64,000 bases of DNA from contig NZ_CP051625.1 in the NCBI RefSeq assembly GCF_012844345.1, forward strand, positions 1,054,001 through 1,118,000. The letters are read 5' to 3'. The notes under the pieces are model-generated. The model worked only from the letters and a program-made list of their open reading frames with translations, was not told the DNA's origin and searched no databases. The translations under genes and the position numbers were made by a program. This stretch comes from Pseudomonas sp. gcc21. Lineage in GTDB: Bacteria > Pseudomonadota > Gammaproteobacteria > Pseudomonadales > Pseudomonadaceae. How positions within the stretch are numbered: position 1 is the stretch's first letter; each line of letters opens with the position of its first letter. Positions 1-11,058 of the stretch are shown in pieces.

Positions 1-284
1 GCAGCTTTCTGCCCGAAGAGCGCGCCTGGCTCCAACGACTCAAGGACTGGGGGTTGGTTGATACCTTCAGGCATATGAATCCGGACGTGAACGACAGGTT
101 CAGCTGGTTCGACTACCGCAGCCGTGGTTTCGATGATACCCCGCGCCGCGGGTTGCGTATCGATGTGGTCATGGCGAGCAAAGCCCTGATTGGATTGTGC
201 GTGGATACGGGCATTGACTATGACATCCGGTCGATGGAAAAGCCCTCCGACCACGCCCCGATATGGGCGACATTCGACTGTTGA
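1..284 (+). CDS. xthA: Exodeoxyribonuclease III, C-terminal part (cut by window edge)
   Basis: AP endonuclease / 3'-5' exonuclease of base-excision repair, cytoplasmic. The reading frame is open from base 3, so only the last ~93 residues are present. The frame carries [10 protein letters not shown], then [10 protein letters not shown], and closes with [14 protein letters not shown]. In the exonuclease III family the RIDxxxxS segment and the final SDHxP(I/V) motif supply the catalytic Asp-His pair, and both are intact. A TTG at 54 lies inside the frame but is not the start. The gene converges on clpA with a terminator hairpin between them. The symbol is given by family; exoA would be an equivalent name. 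Confidence 0.9.
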   Translation, partial: SFLPEERAWLQRLKDWGLVDTFRHMNPDVNDRFSWFDYRSRGFDDTPRRGLRIDVVMASKALIGLCVDTGIDYDIRSMEKPSDHAPIWATFDC

Positions 285-308
285 GCACCTGCACTCAGAA
301 TTGCTGCT

Positions 309-353
309 AAAAAAAGCCGGTACGCGGCTAGCTGACGCTAACCCCGTACCGGC
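309..353 (-). terminator. Rho-independent terminator downstream of clpA
   Basis: A 9-bp perfect stem, GCCGGTACG (316-324) with CGTACCGGC (345-353), is followed on the minus strand by a run of seven T (309-315). It lies 20 bases past the clpA stop. The opposite strand has only a weak T tract, so it mainly serves clpA. Confidence 0.85.
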
Positions 354-373
354 TTCGTTCCGGCCTGCACCGC

Positions 374-2641
374 TCAGGCCATCTCTTCTTCCAGCACGTT
401 CAGTATCAGCTCATCATCTCGCAAACTGACCTGAACAGTCCCGCCGTGCTCGGCAAGGTCTCCAAACAGGATCTGCTCGGCTAGAGGCCGCTTGATCTTG
501 TCCTGAATCAGCCGCGCCATTGGGCGCGCCCCCATCAGCGGGTCATAACCGTGCTCGGCTAGCCACCTGCGTGCGTCTTCGTCTACTTCGATAACCACGT
601 GCTTGTCTTCCAGCTGGGCCTGCAGCTCGGTAAGGAACTTATCGACCACCGAGGTAATGCTCTGATGACTCAGGCTGCCAAACTGGATGATTGCGTCCAG
701 ACGGTTGCGAAACTCGGGGGTGAAAGTCTTCTTGATGACTTCCGAGGCATCGCTGGTGTGATCCTGGCGCGTAAAACCAATCGACGCACGGGACATGGAC
801 TCAGCCCCGGCGTTGGTGGTCAACACGATGATCACATTACGGAAATCCGCTTTGCGTCCATTGTTGTCGGTCAAGGTACCGTGGTCCATTACCTGCAGCA
901 GCAGGTTGAACACCTCCGGGTGCGCCTTCTCGATCTCATCCAGCAGCAGGACGCAGTGAGGCGTCTTGTTGATGGCTTCGGTAAGCAGGCCGCCCTGATC
1001 AAAGCCGACATAGCCAGGCGGTGCACCGATCAGCCGGGATACGGTATGCCGTTCCATATATTCCGACATATCGAACCGCACCAACTCGACACCAAGGCTC
1101 TTCGCCAACTGGCGGGTCACTTCGGTCTTGCCGACACCTGTCGGGCCAGAAAACAGGAATGAGCCCACGGGCTTGTCCGCCGACTTGAGACCGGCACGCG
1201 ATAACTTGATCGCGGTGGAAAGCGATTCGATCGCCGTATCCTGTCCGAAGACCACCAGTTTGAGATCCCGATCGAGGTTCTGCAGAAGCTCTTTATCAGT
1301 GGACGAAACGTGCTTGGGTGGTATCCGGGCGATCTTGGCGACAATCGCCTCGACTTCGGCCACGTCGATGCACTCGGGCCGCTCCTCGACCGCCTTCAAC
1401 CGCTGATAGGCACCTGCCTCATCGATCACGTCAATTGCCTTGTCGGGCATATGACGATCGTTGATATACCTCGACGCCAGTTCCGACGCAGCGCGCAGGG
1501 CCTCGTCGGTATAGCGGATGCCGTGATGTTCTTCGAACCGGCTTTTCAGGCCACGGAGGATCTGTACGGTATCTTCCACTGAAGGTTCAATAACGTCGAC
1601 CTTCTGGAAACGACGAGCCAGCGCACGGTCTTTCTCGAAGATGCCGCGGAATTCCTGGAACGTGGTCGAGCCGATACAGCGGATTTCACCGGAGGAAAGC
1701 ATCGGCTTGAGCAGATTGGACGCATCCATCACCCCGCCCGATGCTGCGCCTGCACCAATTATGGTGTGAATTTCATCAATAAAAAGAATAGCTTGCGGAC
1801 GCTTCTTCAGGGCCTTTAGCAGCGCTTTGAAGCGTTTCTCGAAGTCGCCGCGATATTTGGTACCGGCCAGCAGAGCACCCAGATCGAGTGAATACACCAC
1901 CGCTTCGGTCAGGATATCCGGGACTTCACCATCGACGATGCGCTTGGCCAGGCCCTCAGCAATAGCCGTCTTGCCCACCCCAGCCTCACCCACCAGCAGC
2001 GGGTTGTTCTTGCGGCGCCGCACCAGGATCTGAGCTACCCGCTCCACTTCGGACGCACGCCCGACCAGCGGGTCGATCCGACCGATTCTGGCCTGCTCGT
2101 TGAGGTTGCTGGCGTAAGTCTCAAGCGGATTATTCGAGGTGGCGGCCTCGCCAGCCTCCTCGTCCATGCTTTCCTGATCCGGTTGGATCTGTTCGGCATC
2201 GCCAGCAACCTTGGAGATACCGTGGGAAATATAATTGACGATATCGATCCGGGCGATCTGCTGCTGTTTCAGGAAGAACACTGCCTGGCTTTCCTGCTCA
2301 CTGAAAATGGCTACCAGTACATTGGCACCGCTGACCTCGCCCTTTCCAGAGCTCTGCACGTGGAATACTGCGCGCTGCAAAACGCGCTGAAAGCCCAGCG
2401 TAGGCTGTGTCTCGCGCTCATGATCGTGCTTGGGGATCAGAGGAGTCGTGGAGTCGATAAACTCCGTCAGCTCGCGCCGCAGCCGCTCCATATCGGCTCC
2501 GCAAGCGCGCATCACCGCTACCGCCGCCTGATTATCCAGCAAGGCCAGCAACAGATGTTCGACCGTCATGAATTCGTGGCGCTTGTTCCGCGCTTCCTTG
2601 AACGCCAGGTTCAGGGTGATCTCGAGATCTCTATTCAGCAT
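374..2641 (-). CDS. clpA: ATP-dependent Clp protease ATP-binding subunit ClpA
   Basis: AAA+ unfoldase that feeds substrates to ClpP in the cytoplasm. It is 755 residues, the usual ClpA length. An N-domain covers residues ~1-145 and docks ClpS. D1 has Walker A GEAGVGKT (218-225) and Walker B with FIDEIH near 287-292. D2 has Walker A GPTGVGKT (499-506) and Walker [14 protein letters not shown]. An acidic linker (~150-170) separates the N-domain from D1. It starts 33 bases after the clpS stop on the same strand, so the adaptor and the unfoldase are probably co-transcribed, as in other pseudomonads. A terminator follows at 309-353. Confidence 0.98.
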   Translation of the reverse strand: MLNRDLEITLNLAFKEARNKRHEFMTVEHLLLALLDNQAAVAVMRACGADMERLRRELTEFIDSTTPLIPKHDHERETQPTLGFQRVLQRAVFHVQSSGKGEVSGANVLVAIFSEQESQAVFFLKQQQIARIDIVNYISHGISKVAGDAEQIQPDQESMDEEAGEAATSNNPLETYASNLNEQARIGRIDPLVGRASEVERVAQILVRRRKNNPLLVGEAGVGKTAIAEGLAKRIVDGEVPDILTEAVVYSLDLGALLAGTKYRGDFEKRFKALLKALKKRPQAILFIDEIHTIIGAGAASGGVMDASNLLKPMLSSGEIRCIGSTTFQEFRGIFEKDRALARRFQKVDVIEPSVEDTVQILRGLKSRFEEHHGIRYTDEALRAASELASRYINDRHMPDKAIDVIDEAGAYQRLKAVEERPECIDVAEVEAIVAKIARIPPKHVSSTDKELLQNLDRDLKLVVFGQDTAIESLSTAIKLSRAGLKSADKPVGSFLFSGPTGVGKTEVTRQLAKSLGVELVRFDMSEYMERHTVSRLIGAPPGYVGFDQGGLLTEAINKTPHCVLLLDEIEKAHPEVFNLLLQVMDHGTLTDNNGRKADFRNVIIVLTTNAGAESMSRASIGFTRQDHTSDASEVIKKTFTPEFRNRLDAIIQFGSLSHQSITSVVDKFLTELQAQLEDKHVVIEVDEDARRWLAEHGYDPLMGARPMARLIQDKIKRPLAEQILFGDLAEHGGTVQVSLRDDELILNVLEEEMA

Positions 2642-2674
2642 TTTGCCACCTCATCATGCGACCCAGTCGCTTTA

Positions 2675-3037
2675 TCACGCGTCCCGTTCAATCTGACACA
2701 TCAACGGATGCTGGCATTCCCTAGCGTATTCGTTTACCTGTTCGGCCTTCGTTTCGGCTATGTCACGAGTATAGACGCCACAAACCGCCCTGCCCTCAGT
2801 ATGAACCTTTAACATAACCTGAGTCGCTGCTTCGCGATTAAGCATGAAAAAAGACTCCAACACCTCTACCACGAAATCCATCGGCGTGAAGTCATCGTTG
2901 AGCATCACTACCTTGTATCGTGATGGCGGTTTGAGCTCAGGCTTGCTCGTCTCGACAGCCAGATCGTGATCTTCTTCGCGCCCCGGTTCATCAGGCCTCT
3001 GACTCGAGGTTAGTAGAATTTTTTGCTTTGAAAACAT
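2675..3037 (-). CDS. clpS: ATP-dependent Clp protease adaptor ClpS
   Basis: Adaptor that binds N-degron substrates and delivers them to the ClpA N-domain. It is 120 residues. A variable, charged N-terminal ~38 residues leads into the conserved core [20 protein letters not shown] (42-61), whose NDD/TPM region forms the hydrophobic N-residue pocket. The later segment AEQVNEYAR is also family-typical. It lies directly upstream of clpA and divergent from cspD; the ~200-base gap holds both promoters and a 14-bp palindrome at 3081-3094. Confidence 0.97.
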   Translation of the reverse strand: MFSKQKILLTSSQRPDEPGREEDHDLAVETSKPELKPPSRYKVVMLNDDFTPMDFVVEVLESFFMLNREAATQVMLKVHTEGRAVCGVYTRDIAETKAEQVNEYARECQHPLMCQIERDA

Positions 3038-3080
3038 ATTGATGGATCACTATTGCTGGGAGCATAACTCCGAGGGGAAT

Positions 3081-3094
3081 GTGTACTGGTACAC
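3081..3094. promoter_or_regulatory. 14-bp perfect palindrome between clpS and cspD
   Basis: GTGTAC-TG-GTACAC is a perfect 6-bp inverted repeat with a 2-bp centre. It lies 44 bases upstream of the clpS start and 19 bases upstream of a plausible cspD -35 box. It looks like an operator for a dimeric regulator, but I do not recognise the factor. A chance palindrome is possible. Confidence 0.3.
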
Positions 3095-3112
3095 AGCTTG
3101 CCAGAGGGCACC

Positions 3113-3140
3113 TTGACTTACTGTGATTCAATGTTAAAAA
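3113..3140 (+). promoter_or_regulatory. Candidate sigma-70 promoter of cspD
   Basis: TTGACT (3113-3118) and TAAAAA (3135-3140) are separated by 16 bases and lie ~100 bases before the cspD start, implying a long 5' leader of the kind common in cold-shock-family mRNAs. This comes from consensus matching only; the -10 agrees at four of six positions. Confidence 0.35.
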
Positions 3141-3241
3141 GTGTAAACAAGCATGACGTGCAGGTCACTTGTTTTTGATCTTTCCATGCTATGTGAATTC
3201 AGTTTCATTCTTCCCCGGCGGGGTTAGCAGAGGATGTGGTA

Positions 3242-3505
3242 ATGGAGAACGGTAAGGTCAAGTGGTTCAATAATGCCAAAGGGTACGGCTTCGTCGTAGC
3301 CGATGGACGAGATGAGGATCTTTTTGCGCATTATTCGGCAATTCAGATGGAGGGGTACCGCACATTGAAAGCCGGGCAACCTGTCCAGTTCGAAATCATC
3401 CAGGGTCCCAAGGGCCTGCACGCGGTCAATATCCAGTCTGTGGCAGAGAAGAAACCCGACGAAGCCAAGGCAGGGCTCAAGGAGACGGCTTCAGCCAATC
3501 ACTGA
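3242..3505 (+). CDS. cspD: Cold-shock domain protein CspD
   Basis: Small single-stranded nucleic-acid-binding protein. The OB-fold cold-shock domain spans residues ~3-68. RNP1-like NAKGYGFV and RNP2-like DLFAHYSAI are both intact. A charged 20-residue tail follows the domain, as in CspD rather than CspA. I chose ATG 3242 because AGAGGA (3229-3234) sits 7 bases upstream and the product then begins MENGKVKWFNN; a GTG at 3236 is the alternative and adds two residues. CspD of E. coli inhibits replication in stationary phase; that role here is inferred from family. It is divergent from clpS and followed by a terminator at 3523-3543. Confidence 0.95.
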   Translation: MENGKVKWFNNAKGYGFVVADGRDEDLFAHYSAIQMEGYRTLKAGQPVQFEIIQGPKGLHAVNIQSVAEKKPDEAKAGLKETASANH

Positions 3506-3522
3506 TATCGGAAATCCTGAAT

Positions 3523-3543
3523 GGCAGCATGGGCTGCCTTTTT
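3523..3543 (+). terminator. Rho-independent terminator of cspD
   Basis: GGCAGC (3523-3528), a four-base loop and GCTGCC (3533-3538) are followed by five T. It starts 18 bases after the cspD stop. Confidence 0.8.
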
Positions 3544-3570
3544 GCGCAGGCCAACCTCCTGGGCGTCAAA

Positions 3571-3603
3571 CAATAAAACCGGCGTAAGCCGGCTTTATTG
3601 TTT
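3571..3603. terminator. Bidirectional terminator between cspD and icd
   Basis: AATAAAACCGGC (3572-3583), loop GTAA and GCCGGCTTTATT (3588-3599) form a 12-bp stem with one mismatch. A/T runs on both sides let it act for cspD read-through and for icd, which ends at 3668. Confidence 0.7.
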
Positions 3604-3667
3604 CTAACGGACCAGAGCGGTTGCCGTCCCCTCGCTGCCGCGACGGAACGACCCCCTCCTCTAGTTA

Positions 3668-4927
3668 TCAGCCCATGGCATTGATCATGTCATCGCCAAA
3701 TTCCGAACACTTGCGCAGCTGTGCGCCTTCCATCAAACGCTCGAAGTCATAAGTGACGGTCTTGTTGGCGATGGCGCCTTCAGTTCCTTTGATGATCAGA
3801 TCAGCCGCTTCGACCCAGCCCATGTGGCGGAGCATCATTTCCGCAGACAGAATCAGAGAGCCCGGGTTAACCTTGTCCTGACCCGCGTACTTCGGTGCGG
3901 TACCGTGGGTCGCTTCGAACATCGCAACGGTGTCGGACAGGTTGGCGCCTGGAGCGATACCAATGCCGCCGACTTCCGCTGCCAGCGCGTCGGAGAGATA
4001 GTCGCCGTTCAGGTTCAATGTGGCGATCACGTCATAGTCAGCCGGGCGCAGCAGGATTTGCTGGAGCATCGCATCAGCGATGACGTCCTTGACCACGATG
4101 TTCTTGCCGGTTTTCGGATTCTTGAACTGCATCCATGGGCCACCGTCCAGAAGCTCAGCGCCGAACTCGGTGCGGGCAACTTCATAGCCCCACTCCTTGA
4201 ACGCACCTTCAGTGAACTTCATGATGTTGCCCTTGTGAACGATCGTCACCGAATCGCGATCATTGTCGACTGCGTATTGCAGAGCGCGCTGAACCAGGCG
4301 CTTGGTGCCCGCTTCGGAGACCGGCTTGATACCGATGCCGCACATGTCAGTGAAACGGATCTTGGTGACACCCATTTCGTCTTCAAGGAACTTGATGATC
4401 TTCTTCGCTTCCGGAGAGCCAGCCTTGAATTCAACACCTGCGTAGATGTCTTCAGAGTTCTCGCGGAAGATGACCATGTCCACGTCGCCGGGCTTGGTAA
4501 CCGGGCTGGGGACACCGGTGAACCAGCGAACCGGACGCTGACAGACATACAGATCCAGCTGCTGACGGAGCGCAACGTTCAACGAACGAATGCCGCCGCC
4601 TACCGGAGTGGTCAACGGGCCCTTGATCGAAACGACATAATCCTTAACGGCATGCAGGGTTTCTTCCGGCAACCAGGTGTCCTGATCGTAGACCTGGGTG
4701 GCTTTTTCGCCTGCGAAGATTTCCATCCAGGAAATCTTGCGCTTGCCGCCATACGCCTTTTCAACAGCAGCATCTACAACCTTCATCATGACCGGAGAAA
4801 TGTCGACACCGATCCCGTCACCTTCGATATAAGGAATGATCGGGTTGTCCGGCACGTTAAGGGACAGGTCCGCATTGACGGTAATTTTGTCGCCGCTGTT
4901 CGGCACCTGGATCTTTTGGTATCCCAT
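3668..4927 (-). CDS. icd: NADP-dependent isocitrate dehydrogenase (homodimeric)
   Basis: Oxidative decarboxylation of isocitrate to 2-oxoglutarate in the TCA cycle; cytosolic homodimer. It is 419 residues, close to E. coli Icd (416). Recognisable segments are [13 protein letters not shown] (32-44), [19 protein letters not shown] (isocitrate-contacting Ser/Arg cluster), [25 protein letters not shown] and [17 protein letters not shown] (nucleotide loop). In enteric bacteria Icd is inactivated by AceK phosphorylation of the Ser in this cluster; that Ser is conserved here, but no aceK is in the window. The upstream 400 bases hold two inverted repeats (5068-5084, 5170-5188) that suggest carbon-flux regulation. 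Confidence 0.98.
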   Translation of the reverse strand: MGYQKIQVPNSGDKITVNADLSLNVPDNPIIPYIEGDGIGVDISPVMMKVVDAAVEKAYGGKRKISWMEIFAGEKATQVYDQDTWLPEETLHAVKDYVVSIKGPLTTPVGGGIRSLNVALRQQLDLYVCQRPVRWFTGVPSPVTKPGDVDMVIFRENSEDIYAGVEFKAGSPEAKKIIKFLEDEMGVTKIRFTDMCGIGIKPVSEAGTKRLVQRALQYAVDNDRDSVTIVHKGNIMKFTEGAFKEWGYEVARTEFGAELLDGGPWMQFKNPKTGKNIVVKDVIADAMLQQILLRPADYDVIATLNLNGDYLSDALAAEVGGIGIAPGANLSDTVAMFEATHGTAPKYAGQDKVNPGSLILSAEMMLRHMGWVEAADLIIKGTEGAIANKTVTYDFERLMEGAQLRKCSEFGDDMINAMG

Positions 4928-5067
4928 GTTTGACTCCGTTGTGTTGTCGTTGTCAGAAGATTGATCGCAAGCGGATAACCTGCGACCAGTGAATAAGGTA
5001 CATGGCTCTGCTGTCCTTTTTCATTAAAGCGATGCAAAGTCCACGAGCTCAATGAGTGCCGGCATTG

Positions 5068-5084
5068 TTGTAGTTTTCCTACAA
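5068..5084. promoter_or_regulatory. HexR/RpiR-type palindrome upstream of icd
   Basis: TTGTAG-N5-CTACAA, a 17-bp palindrome ~140 bases upstream of the icd start. It resembles the TTGT...ACAA sites of the KDPG-responsive regulator HexR; the 9-base gap between TTGT and ACAA matches Shewanella-type sites better than the 7-8 base gap I remember for Pseudomonas. Binding is inferred. Confidence 0.4.
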
Positions 5085-5169
5085 AAAGTCACGCACTTTT
5101 AGGTTTCGACCCATGACGCTAGGCGCTCTCGGCGCTATCAGCCGTATCGATTGCTTGGGCAAGCACTGG

Positions 5170-5188
5170 AATGTAGTAACACTACATT
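5170..5188. promoter_or_regulatory. RccR-like operator in the icd/nudJ divergent region
   Basis: AATGTAGT-AAC-ACTACATT, a perfect 8-bp inverted repeat with a 3-bp centre. The half-sites TGTAGT/ACTACA match what I recall for RccR, the RpiR-family regulator of pyruvate/glyoxylate metabolism in pseudomonads. A further half-site, GCTACAT, follows at 5203-5209. The same half-sites with a longer spacer precede aceA (12904-12929). Confidence 0.5.
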
Positions 5189-5330
5189 CTTCGCTACATC
5201 TCTATGAGTAACAGCATCCTAGCTGTTTTTTGAATCTATTCCAGCATCCTGTCAGGCGGCGCAATGATGGGTCATGGTTCACGCAAGAGCAGGTTTAAGC
5301 TACTCTATGCCACCTTTGCGGAGGCTCGGC

Positions 5331-5765
5331 ATGCGATTTCTACCCCACCTCACCGTTGCCACCATTGTCGAAGATCAGGGCCGCTTCCTTATGGTTGAGG
5401 AGCGCCAGGACGGACGTGCTGTTTTAAACCAGCCTGCCGGTCATTTGGAAGCCGACGAAAGTCTCATCCAGGCGGCGCACCGTGAAACGCTGGAGGAAAC
5501 CGGCTGGACGGTGGAGATTACCGGGCTGATCGGCCTCTACCTGTTTACTGCCCGCAACGGTACGACATACCAACGAACCTGTTTCGCAGCGCGTCCTCTG
5601 GACCATGACCCGCACCGTGAACTGGATGATGGCATTATCGCTGCCCACTGGATGACGCTGGCGCAACTGCAGGACACGCCAATCGAACTGCGCAGCCACC
5701 TTGTACTTGATTGCATCCGGGACTATCTCGAGAAACCGCACTATCCACTGGACCTGATTCGCTGA
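5331..5765 (+). CDS. nudJ: NUDIX hydrolase, NudJ type (phosphatase)
   Basis: Hydrolyses nucleoside di/triphosphates and, in E. coli NudJ, thiamin pyrimidine pyrophosphate. It is 144 residues. The NUDIX box [23 protein letters not shown] spans residues ~37-59, with the REtlEE core that binds Mg2+. QPAGHLEA and the N-terminal HLTVATIVE match NudJ closely. I chose ATG 5331 because CGGAGG lies just upstream (5319-5324) and the protein then begins like E. coli NudJ; an upstream start at 5274 would add 19 unconserved residues. It sits one base before mnmA, the arrangement seen in enterics and pseudomonads. Confidence 0.92.
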   Translation: MRFLPHLTVATIVEDQGRFLMVEERQDGRAVLNQPAGHLEADESLIQAAHRETLEETGWTVEITGLIGLYLFTARNGTTYQRTCFAARPLDHDPHRELDDGIIAAHWMTLAQLQDTPIELRSHLVLDCIRDYLEKPHYPLDLIR

Positions 5766-5766
5766 T

Positions 5767-6897
5767 ATGACTTCCACACCTGATAAAACCCCCAGCCAGA
5801 CCCGCGTCATAGTCGGCATGTCCGGCGGGGTGGACTCCTCCGTATCCGCGGCACTGCTTCTTGAACAAGGCTTCCAGGTCGAGGGGCTGTTCATGAAGAA
5901 CTGGGACGAGGATGACGGCACTGAATACTGCACTGCCAAGGAAGACCTGGCCGATGCACAGGCGGTGGCTGACCGGCTTGGTATCACGCTGCACACGGCG
6001 AATTTTGCTGCAGAATACTGGGATAACGTGTTCGAGCATTTTCTCGAAGAGTACAAGGCCGGGCGCACTCCCAATCCGGACATCCTATGTAACCGGGAAA
6101 TCAAGTTCAAAGCCTTCCTCGATTACGCCTTGATGCTCGGCGCCGACCTGATCGCCACCGGCCACTACGTCCGCCGGGCCGACACAGCCAGCCAGACCCT
6201 TCTCTTGCGCGGGCTCGATAGCAACAAGGACCAGAGCTATTTTCTGCACGCAGTTCAGGGCCAACAGATCGCTCGCACGCTGTTCCCTGTAGGTGAACTG
6301 GAAAAGCCGGAGGTGCGGCGCATAGCTGAAAAGTACGAGCTGGCAACGGCTCGCAAAAAAGACTCCACCGGGATCTGTTTTATTGGCGAGCGCCGTTTCA
6401 GCGATTTTCTAAAGCAGTATCTGCCGGCCCAGCCAGGGAATATCGAGACCACGACCGGGCAGGTTATTGGTCAGCATCACGGCTTGATGTACCACACGAT
6501 CGGACAACGTCAGGGCTTGGGCATTGGCGGCATGCAAGGTGCAGGTGATGATCCGTGGTATGTACTGCGCAAGAATTTACAGCGCAACGTTTTGATAGTC
6601 GGTCAGGGCAACAACCACCCCTGGCTGTTCGCCAGCGCGCTGGAGTGCTCCGATATCTTCTGGGTCAACGAGCCGGATTTCGAGTTTCCGGTACGGCTGA
6701 CAGCAAAAGTACGTTATCGCCAGCCGGATCAGCGCTGCGTACTTGAGCGCACGGATTCTGGTTACCTGATCCGCTTCGATGAGCCGCAACGTGCGGTGAC
6801 GCCCGGCCAGTCTGTCGTTCTTTATCAGGATGATATATGTCTGGGTGGCGGTGTAATCGAAACAGCCATCCCTGCCTATGATGAGGACGTCGCATGA
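5767..6897 (+). CDS. mnmA: tRNA-specific 2-thiouridylase MnmA
   Basis: Installs the 2-thio group of mnm5s2U34 in tRNA-Lys/Glu/Gln using sulfur relayed from a cysteine desulfurase. It is 376 residues. The PP-loop SGGVDSS (19-25) adenylates U34. The two catalytic Cys are C108 ([12 protein letters not shown]) and C204 ([11 protein letters not shown]). It lies between nudJ (one base upstream) and hflD (4-bp overlap), so translation is probably coupled. The SufS desulfurase encoded at 30 kb could be one sulfur donor, but E. coli MnmA uses IscS and Tus proteins, so this link is inference. Confidence 0.98.
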   Translation: MTSTPDKTPSQTRVIVGMSGGVDSSVSAALLLEQGFQVEGLFMKNWDEDDGTEYCTAKEDLADAQAVADRLGITLHTANFAAEYWDNVFEHFLEEYKAGRTPNPDILCNREIKFKAFLDYALMLGADLIATGHYVRRADTASQTLLLRGLDSNKDQSYFLHAVQGQQIARTLFPVGELEKPEVRRIAEKYELATARKKDSTGICFIGERRFSDFLKQYLPAQPGNIETTTGQVIGQHHGLMYHTIGQRQGLGIGGMQGAGDDPWYVLRKNLQRNVLIVGQGNNHPWLFASALECSDIFWVNEPDFEFPVRLTAKVRYRQPDQRCVLERTDSGYLIRFDEPQRAVTPGQSVVLYQDDICLGGGVIETAIPAYDEDVA

Positions 6898-7514
6898 ACC
6901 GGGCGGAAGAACAGGTGGTAGCGCTGGGCGCGATATTCGAAGCCGCGCAACAGGTCGACAAGCTCGCCAGAACCGGTCAGTACAGCGAAGGTCCAGCGCG
7001 CTGCCTCCTGCAAAGCATCTTTGAACGCTCTCCTGACGATGTAATGGAAGTCTATGGCGGCTCGCTCCATTCGATTCGACACGGAATCCAGGCGCTACAA
7101 GCTATGCTCGAACGCGACACCGTGGGCCTGCAACGCCAGGCGCTGCGGTATGTCATGAACCTGTTGGCGCTTGAACGCCAACTCGCCAAGCGCGAGGACA
7201 TGTTGCAAGTGCTGGGACAGCGGCTTGATCAGGTCGGCAACCAGGTGGAGCATTTTGGCTTGCTGCACGACAACGTCATGGCTGGCCTCGGTGGCACCTA
7301 TCAGGACACTCTCAGTACGCTCAAGATGCGTATTCAGGTGCAAGGTGATATGCGTTACCTGCAGCAGCCTTCTACAGCGAACCAGATTCGCGCACTGCTC
7401 CTGGCGGGTATCCGGTCCGCACGGTTATGGCGTCAGCTGGATGGCCACCGGTGGCAGCTTCTGGTATCGCGCCGCAAATTACTGGACGCGAGCCGGTCAG
7501 TTCTCAATGGTTGA
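6894..7514 (+). CDS. hflD: High-frequency lysogenization protein HflD
   Basis: Helical, membrane-associated protein, 206 residues, recognised by position after mnmA and by segments such as [17 protein letters not shown] and [22 protein letters not shown]. In E. coli HflD affects lambda lysogeny by binding CII; its normal cellular job is not settled. Its start overlaps the mnmA stop by four bases, and its end overlaps the next gene by eight bases. Confidence 0.93.
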   Translation: MNRAEEQVVALGAIFEAAQQVDKLARTGQYSEGPARCLLQSIFERSPDDVMEVYGGSLHSIRHGIQALQAMLERDTVGLQRQALRYVMNLLALERQLAKREDMLQVLGQRLDQVGNQVEHFGLLHDNVMAGLGGTYQDTLSTLKMRIQVQGDMRYLQQPSTANQIRALLLAGIRSARLWRQLDGHRWQLLVSRRKLLDASRSVLNG

Positions 7515-8397
7515 GCTGACCCGGCTTGACCAGCCGCGAAAAGGCGCCGCACTCCTTACACTTTCCGCCCTGCTGTTCTCGATCATGGGCGTTCTGATTC
7601 GCGAAGCATCACTTACCGTCAATAACGAGACCATCGTGTTCGCGCGCAACTTTGTCGGCGTGTTGTTCTTCATGCCGATGATGGTAATACAGGGCTTCGC
7701 GCCCTTCCGTACCCAGCGACTGGGCGGGCATTTCCTGCGCACCTTCTATGGCTTGAGCGCGATGTATTGCTTTTTCTACGCCATCGCCCATCTACCGCTT
7801 GCCGACTCGATGATCTTTACTTACGCCGCCCCGGTGTTCACGCCCATTCTCGCCTGGCTGTGGCTCCGCGAATCGCTGACTCCACGCATGATGGTCATGG
7901 TGCTGATAGGATTCGCGGGTGTATTGCTGGTAGCGAAGCCGACCGGGGCCTTGTTCGATCCCAAGGGGCTGGTGGGCATCGGTGCGAGTCTGCTGGCGGC
8001 GTCTGCCTGGGTGTCTATCAGGGCGATGAGCGATACCGAGCCGGTCAGTCGTATCGTGTTTTATTTCGCGACTTTTTCAGCGCTGCTATCCGCGATTCCT
8101 TTGCTCTGGGCCTGGCAGCCCTTGACGCTGACCGAGCTTTTGCTGCTCGCCGGCGTCGGGATAGTTGCCACGGCCAGTCAGCTGATCATGTCCCATGCGT
8201 ACGCCCTCGCACCGCCAGGCAAGATCGGCCCGTTCAGTTACCTTGCGATCGTATTCTCCGGCTTTATCGCCTGGTTACTCTGGAATGAAATACCTGATCT
8301 GACTACCTGGCTCGGCGCTGGACTGATTTTCGTCTCGACGCTGCTTAGCCTGGCCATGCCCGCCCGGCGGCCCAAAACGCCCCGGACTGGTGTATGA
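7507..8397 (+). CDS. EamA-family (DMT superfamily) transporter
   Basis: Inner-membrane metabolite transporter with about ten predicted membrane helices and two EamA repeats (residues ~11-140 and ~150-285). Supporting segments are [31 protein letters not shown] with a following [17 protein letters not shown], typical of the RarD/YdcZ-like DMT fold. It is 296 residues. ATG 7507 overlaps the hflD stop by eight bases; an in-frame extension back to 7171 lies inside hflD and is not credible. The substrate cannot be told from sequence. Confidence 0.85.
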   Translation: MVELTRLDQPRKGAALLTLSALLFSIMGVLIREASLTVNNETIVFARNFVGVLFFMPMMVIQGFAPFRTQRLGGHFLRTFYGLSAMYCFFYAIAHLPLADSMIFTYAAPVFTPILAWLWLRESLTPRMMVMVLIGFAGVLLVAKPTGALFDPKGLVGIGASLLAASAWVSIRAMSDTEPVSRIVFYFATFSALLSAIPLLWAWQPLTLTELLLLAGVGIVATASQLIMSHAYALAPPGKIGPFSYLAIVFSGFIAWLLWNEIPDLTTWLGAGLIFVSTLLSLAMPARRPKTPRTGV

Positions 8398-9804
<1,407 letters not shown>

Positions 9805-9841
9805 GCCCCTCCAGGCGTTAGCCCTTCCCGCGTTTCCTATA

Positions 9842-9864
9842 CGCCCGGCGCCCCCGGGCGTTTT
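9842..9864 (+). terminator. Terminator after purB
   Basis: CGCCCG (9842-9847), seven-base loop, CGGGCG (9855-9860), then four T. The stem is GC-rich but the T tract is short. It lies 19 bases before roxA. Confidence 0.6.
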
Positions 9865-9882
9865 AAGTTACAGGTATTGAAC

Positions 9883-11058
9883 ATGGCATCCCCCGATCAC
9901 GCTTCACCTCTTGGCAATATCTCCATCGAAACATTTTTGCGTGACTACTGGCAGAAAAAACCGTTGCTTATACGTCAGGCCTTTGCTGATTTCGAGAATC
10001 CGCTGTCCGCTGATGAGCTTGCCGGCCTGTCGCTTGAAGAGGAAGTTGAGTCGCGTATCGTCCTTGAACATGGGGAGCGCCCCTGGGAGCTACGCCGTGG
10101 CCCGTTTACCGAGGACGACTACCGCACCCTTCCCGAAAAGGACTGGACCCTGCTGGTACAGGCGGTCGACCAGTTCGTCCCGGACGTAGCCGACCTGATG
10201 AAAGCGTTCAGTTTCCTGCCTAGCTGGAGGCTGGACGACGTCATGATCAGCTATGCCTCGCCCGGTGGCAGTGTTGGGCCGCATTACGATAACTACGACG
10301 TGTTCCTGCTGCAGGGACAAGGGCACCGGCGCTGGAAGCTGGATCAACGTTGCGACGCTGAGAGCGCCCTTCTCGACAACCCCGACCTCAAGATCCTGCG
10401 CGAATTTGAGCAGCAGGAAGAATGGGTGCTGGCCCCCGGAGATATGCTTTATATCCCGCCAGGTCTGGCGCATTACGGTATCGCCGAAGACGAATGCATG
10501 ACCTATTCAATCGGCTTCCGCGCACCCAGTCACCACGAAGTACTGGTGCATTACACGGATTTCCTCGGCCAGCATCTGAGTGAGCAACAACGTTACAGCG
10601 ACGCCGGCCAACAGGCCCCGGCCAATCCGGCCGAAATCGATGACGCTGCGGTGGACCGTCTGCGCGAGATTCTGCTTGAAGCGGCCAATGACAGAACCGC
10701 CCTGGCGATATGGTTTGGTCGTTTCATGACCGAGCCGCGGTACCCAGAACTGCTTCAGCCGGCTGCACAGGACCCTGGTGAGCTGACGCAAGTGTTGAGC
10801 CAGGGTTACGGCCTGGTTCGCAATCCTAGCGCCCGCCTCGCCTACCGTGTCGAAGTTGACCAGCTGGTGCTCTTCGCCAGCGGCGAGCATTGCGTGCTGC
10901 CTGCTTCCCTGTTGCCGCTGGTTCAACTAGTCTGCAATGAGGACTACCTGGACGCCGAGCGCCTGCTCCAGTGGCAGGCCGACGCTGAAGGTTGGATGTT
11001 AGTAGAACAACTGCTCAACAAAGGAGACCTCCTGCTGGAGGGGGATGATGAGGAATGA
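9883..11058 (+). CDS. roxA: Cupin-domain 2-oxoglutarate oxygenase, RoxA/YcfD type
   Basis: JmjC-like cupin dioxygenase; E. coli RoxA (YcfD) hydroxylates Arg81 of ribosomal protein uL16. It is 391 residues, near the E. coli length (373). The Fe(II) triad begins with HYD (H134, D136) in VGPHYDNYDVFLLQGQGHRR, with the distal His at H197 in PPGLAHYGIAED. The N-terminal FLRDYWQKKPLLIRQAF is typical of the family. ATG 9883 is chosen over TTG 9877. It overlaps the next gene by 14 bases, so the two are probably translated from one message. Confidence 0.93.
   Translation: MASPDHASPLGNISIETFLRDYWQKKPLLIRQAFADFENPLSADELAGLSLEEEVESRIVLEHGERPWELRRGPFTEDDYRTLPEKDWTLLVQAVDQFVPDVADLMKAFSFLPSWRLDDVMISYASPGGSVGPHYDNYDVFLLQGQGHRRWKLDQRCDAESALLDNPDLKILREFEQQEEWVLAPGDMLYIPPGLAHYGIAEDECMTYSIGFRAPSHHEVLVHYTDFLGQHLSEQQRYSDAGQQAPANPAEIDDAAVDRLREILLEAANDRTALAIWFGRFMTEPRYPELLQPAAQDPGELTQVLSQGYGLVRNPSARLAYRVEVDQLVLFASGEHCVLPASLLPLVQLVCNEDYLDAERLLQWQADAEGWMLVEQLLNKGDLLLEGDDEE

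Noticed and set aside
3824..4933. A 369-codon open frame opposite icd
   Set aside because: It is a reverse-strand shadow of icd; the translated sequence has no recognisable motif.
7171..7506. EamA transporter extended into hflD
   Set aside because: The extra stretch is a frame-shadow of hflD and is not hydrophobic; ATG 7507 begins the transporter.
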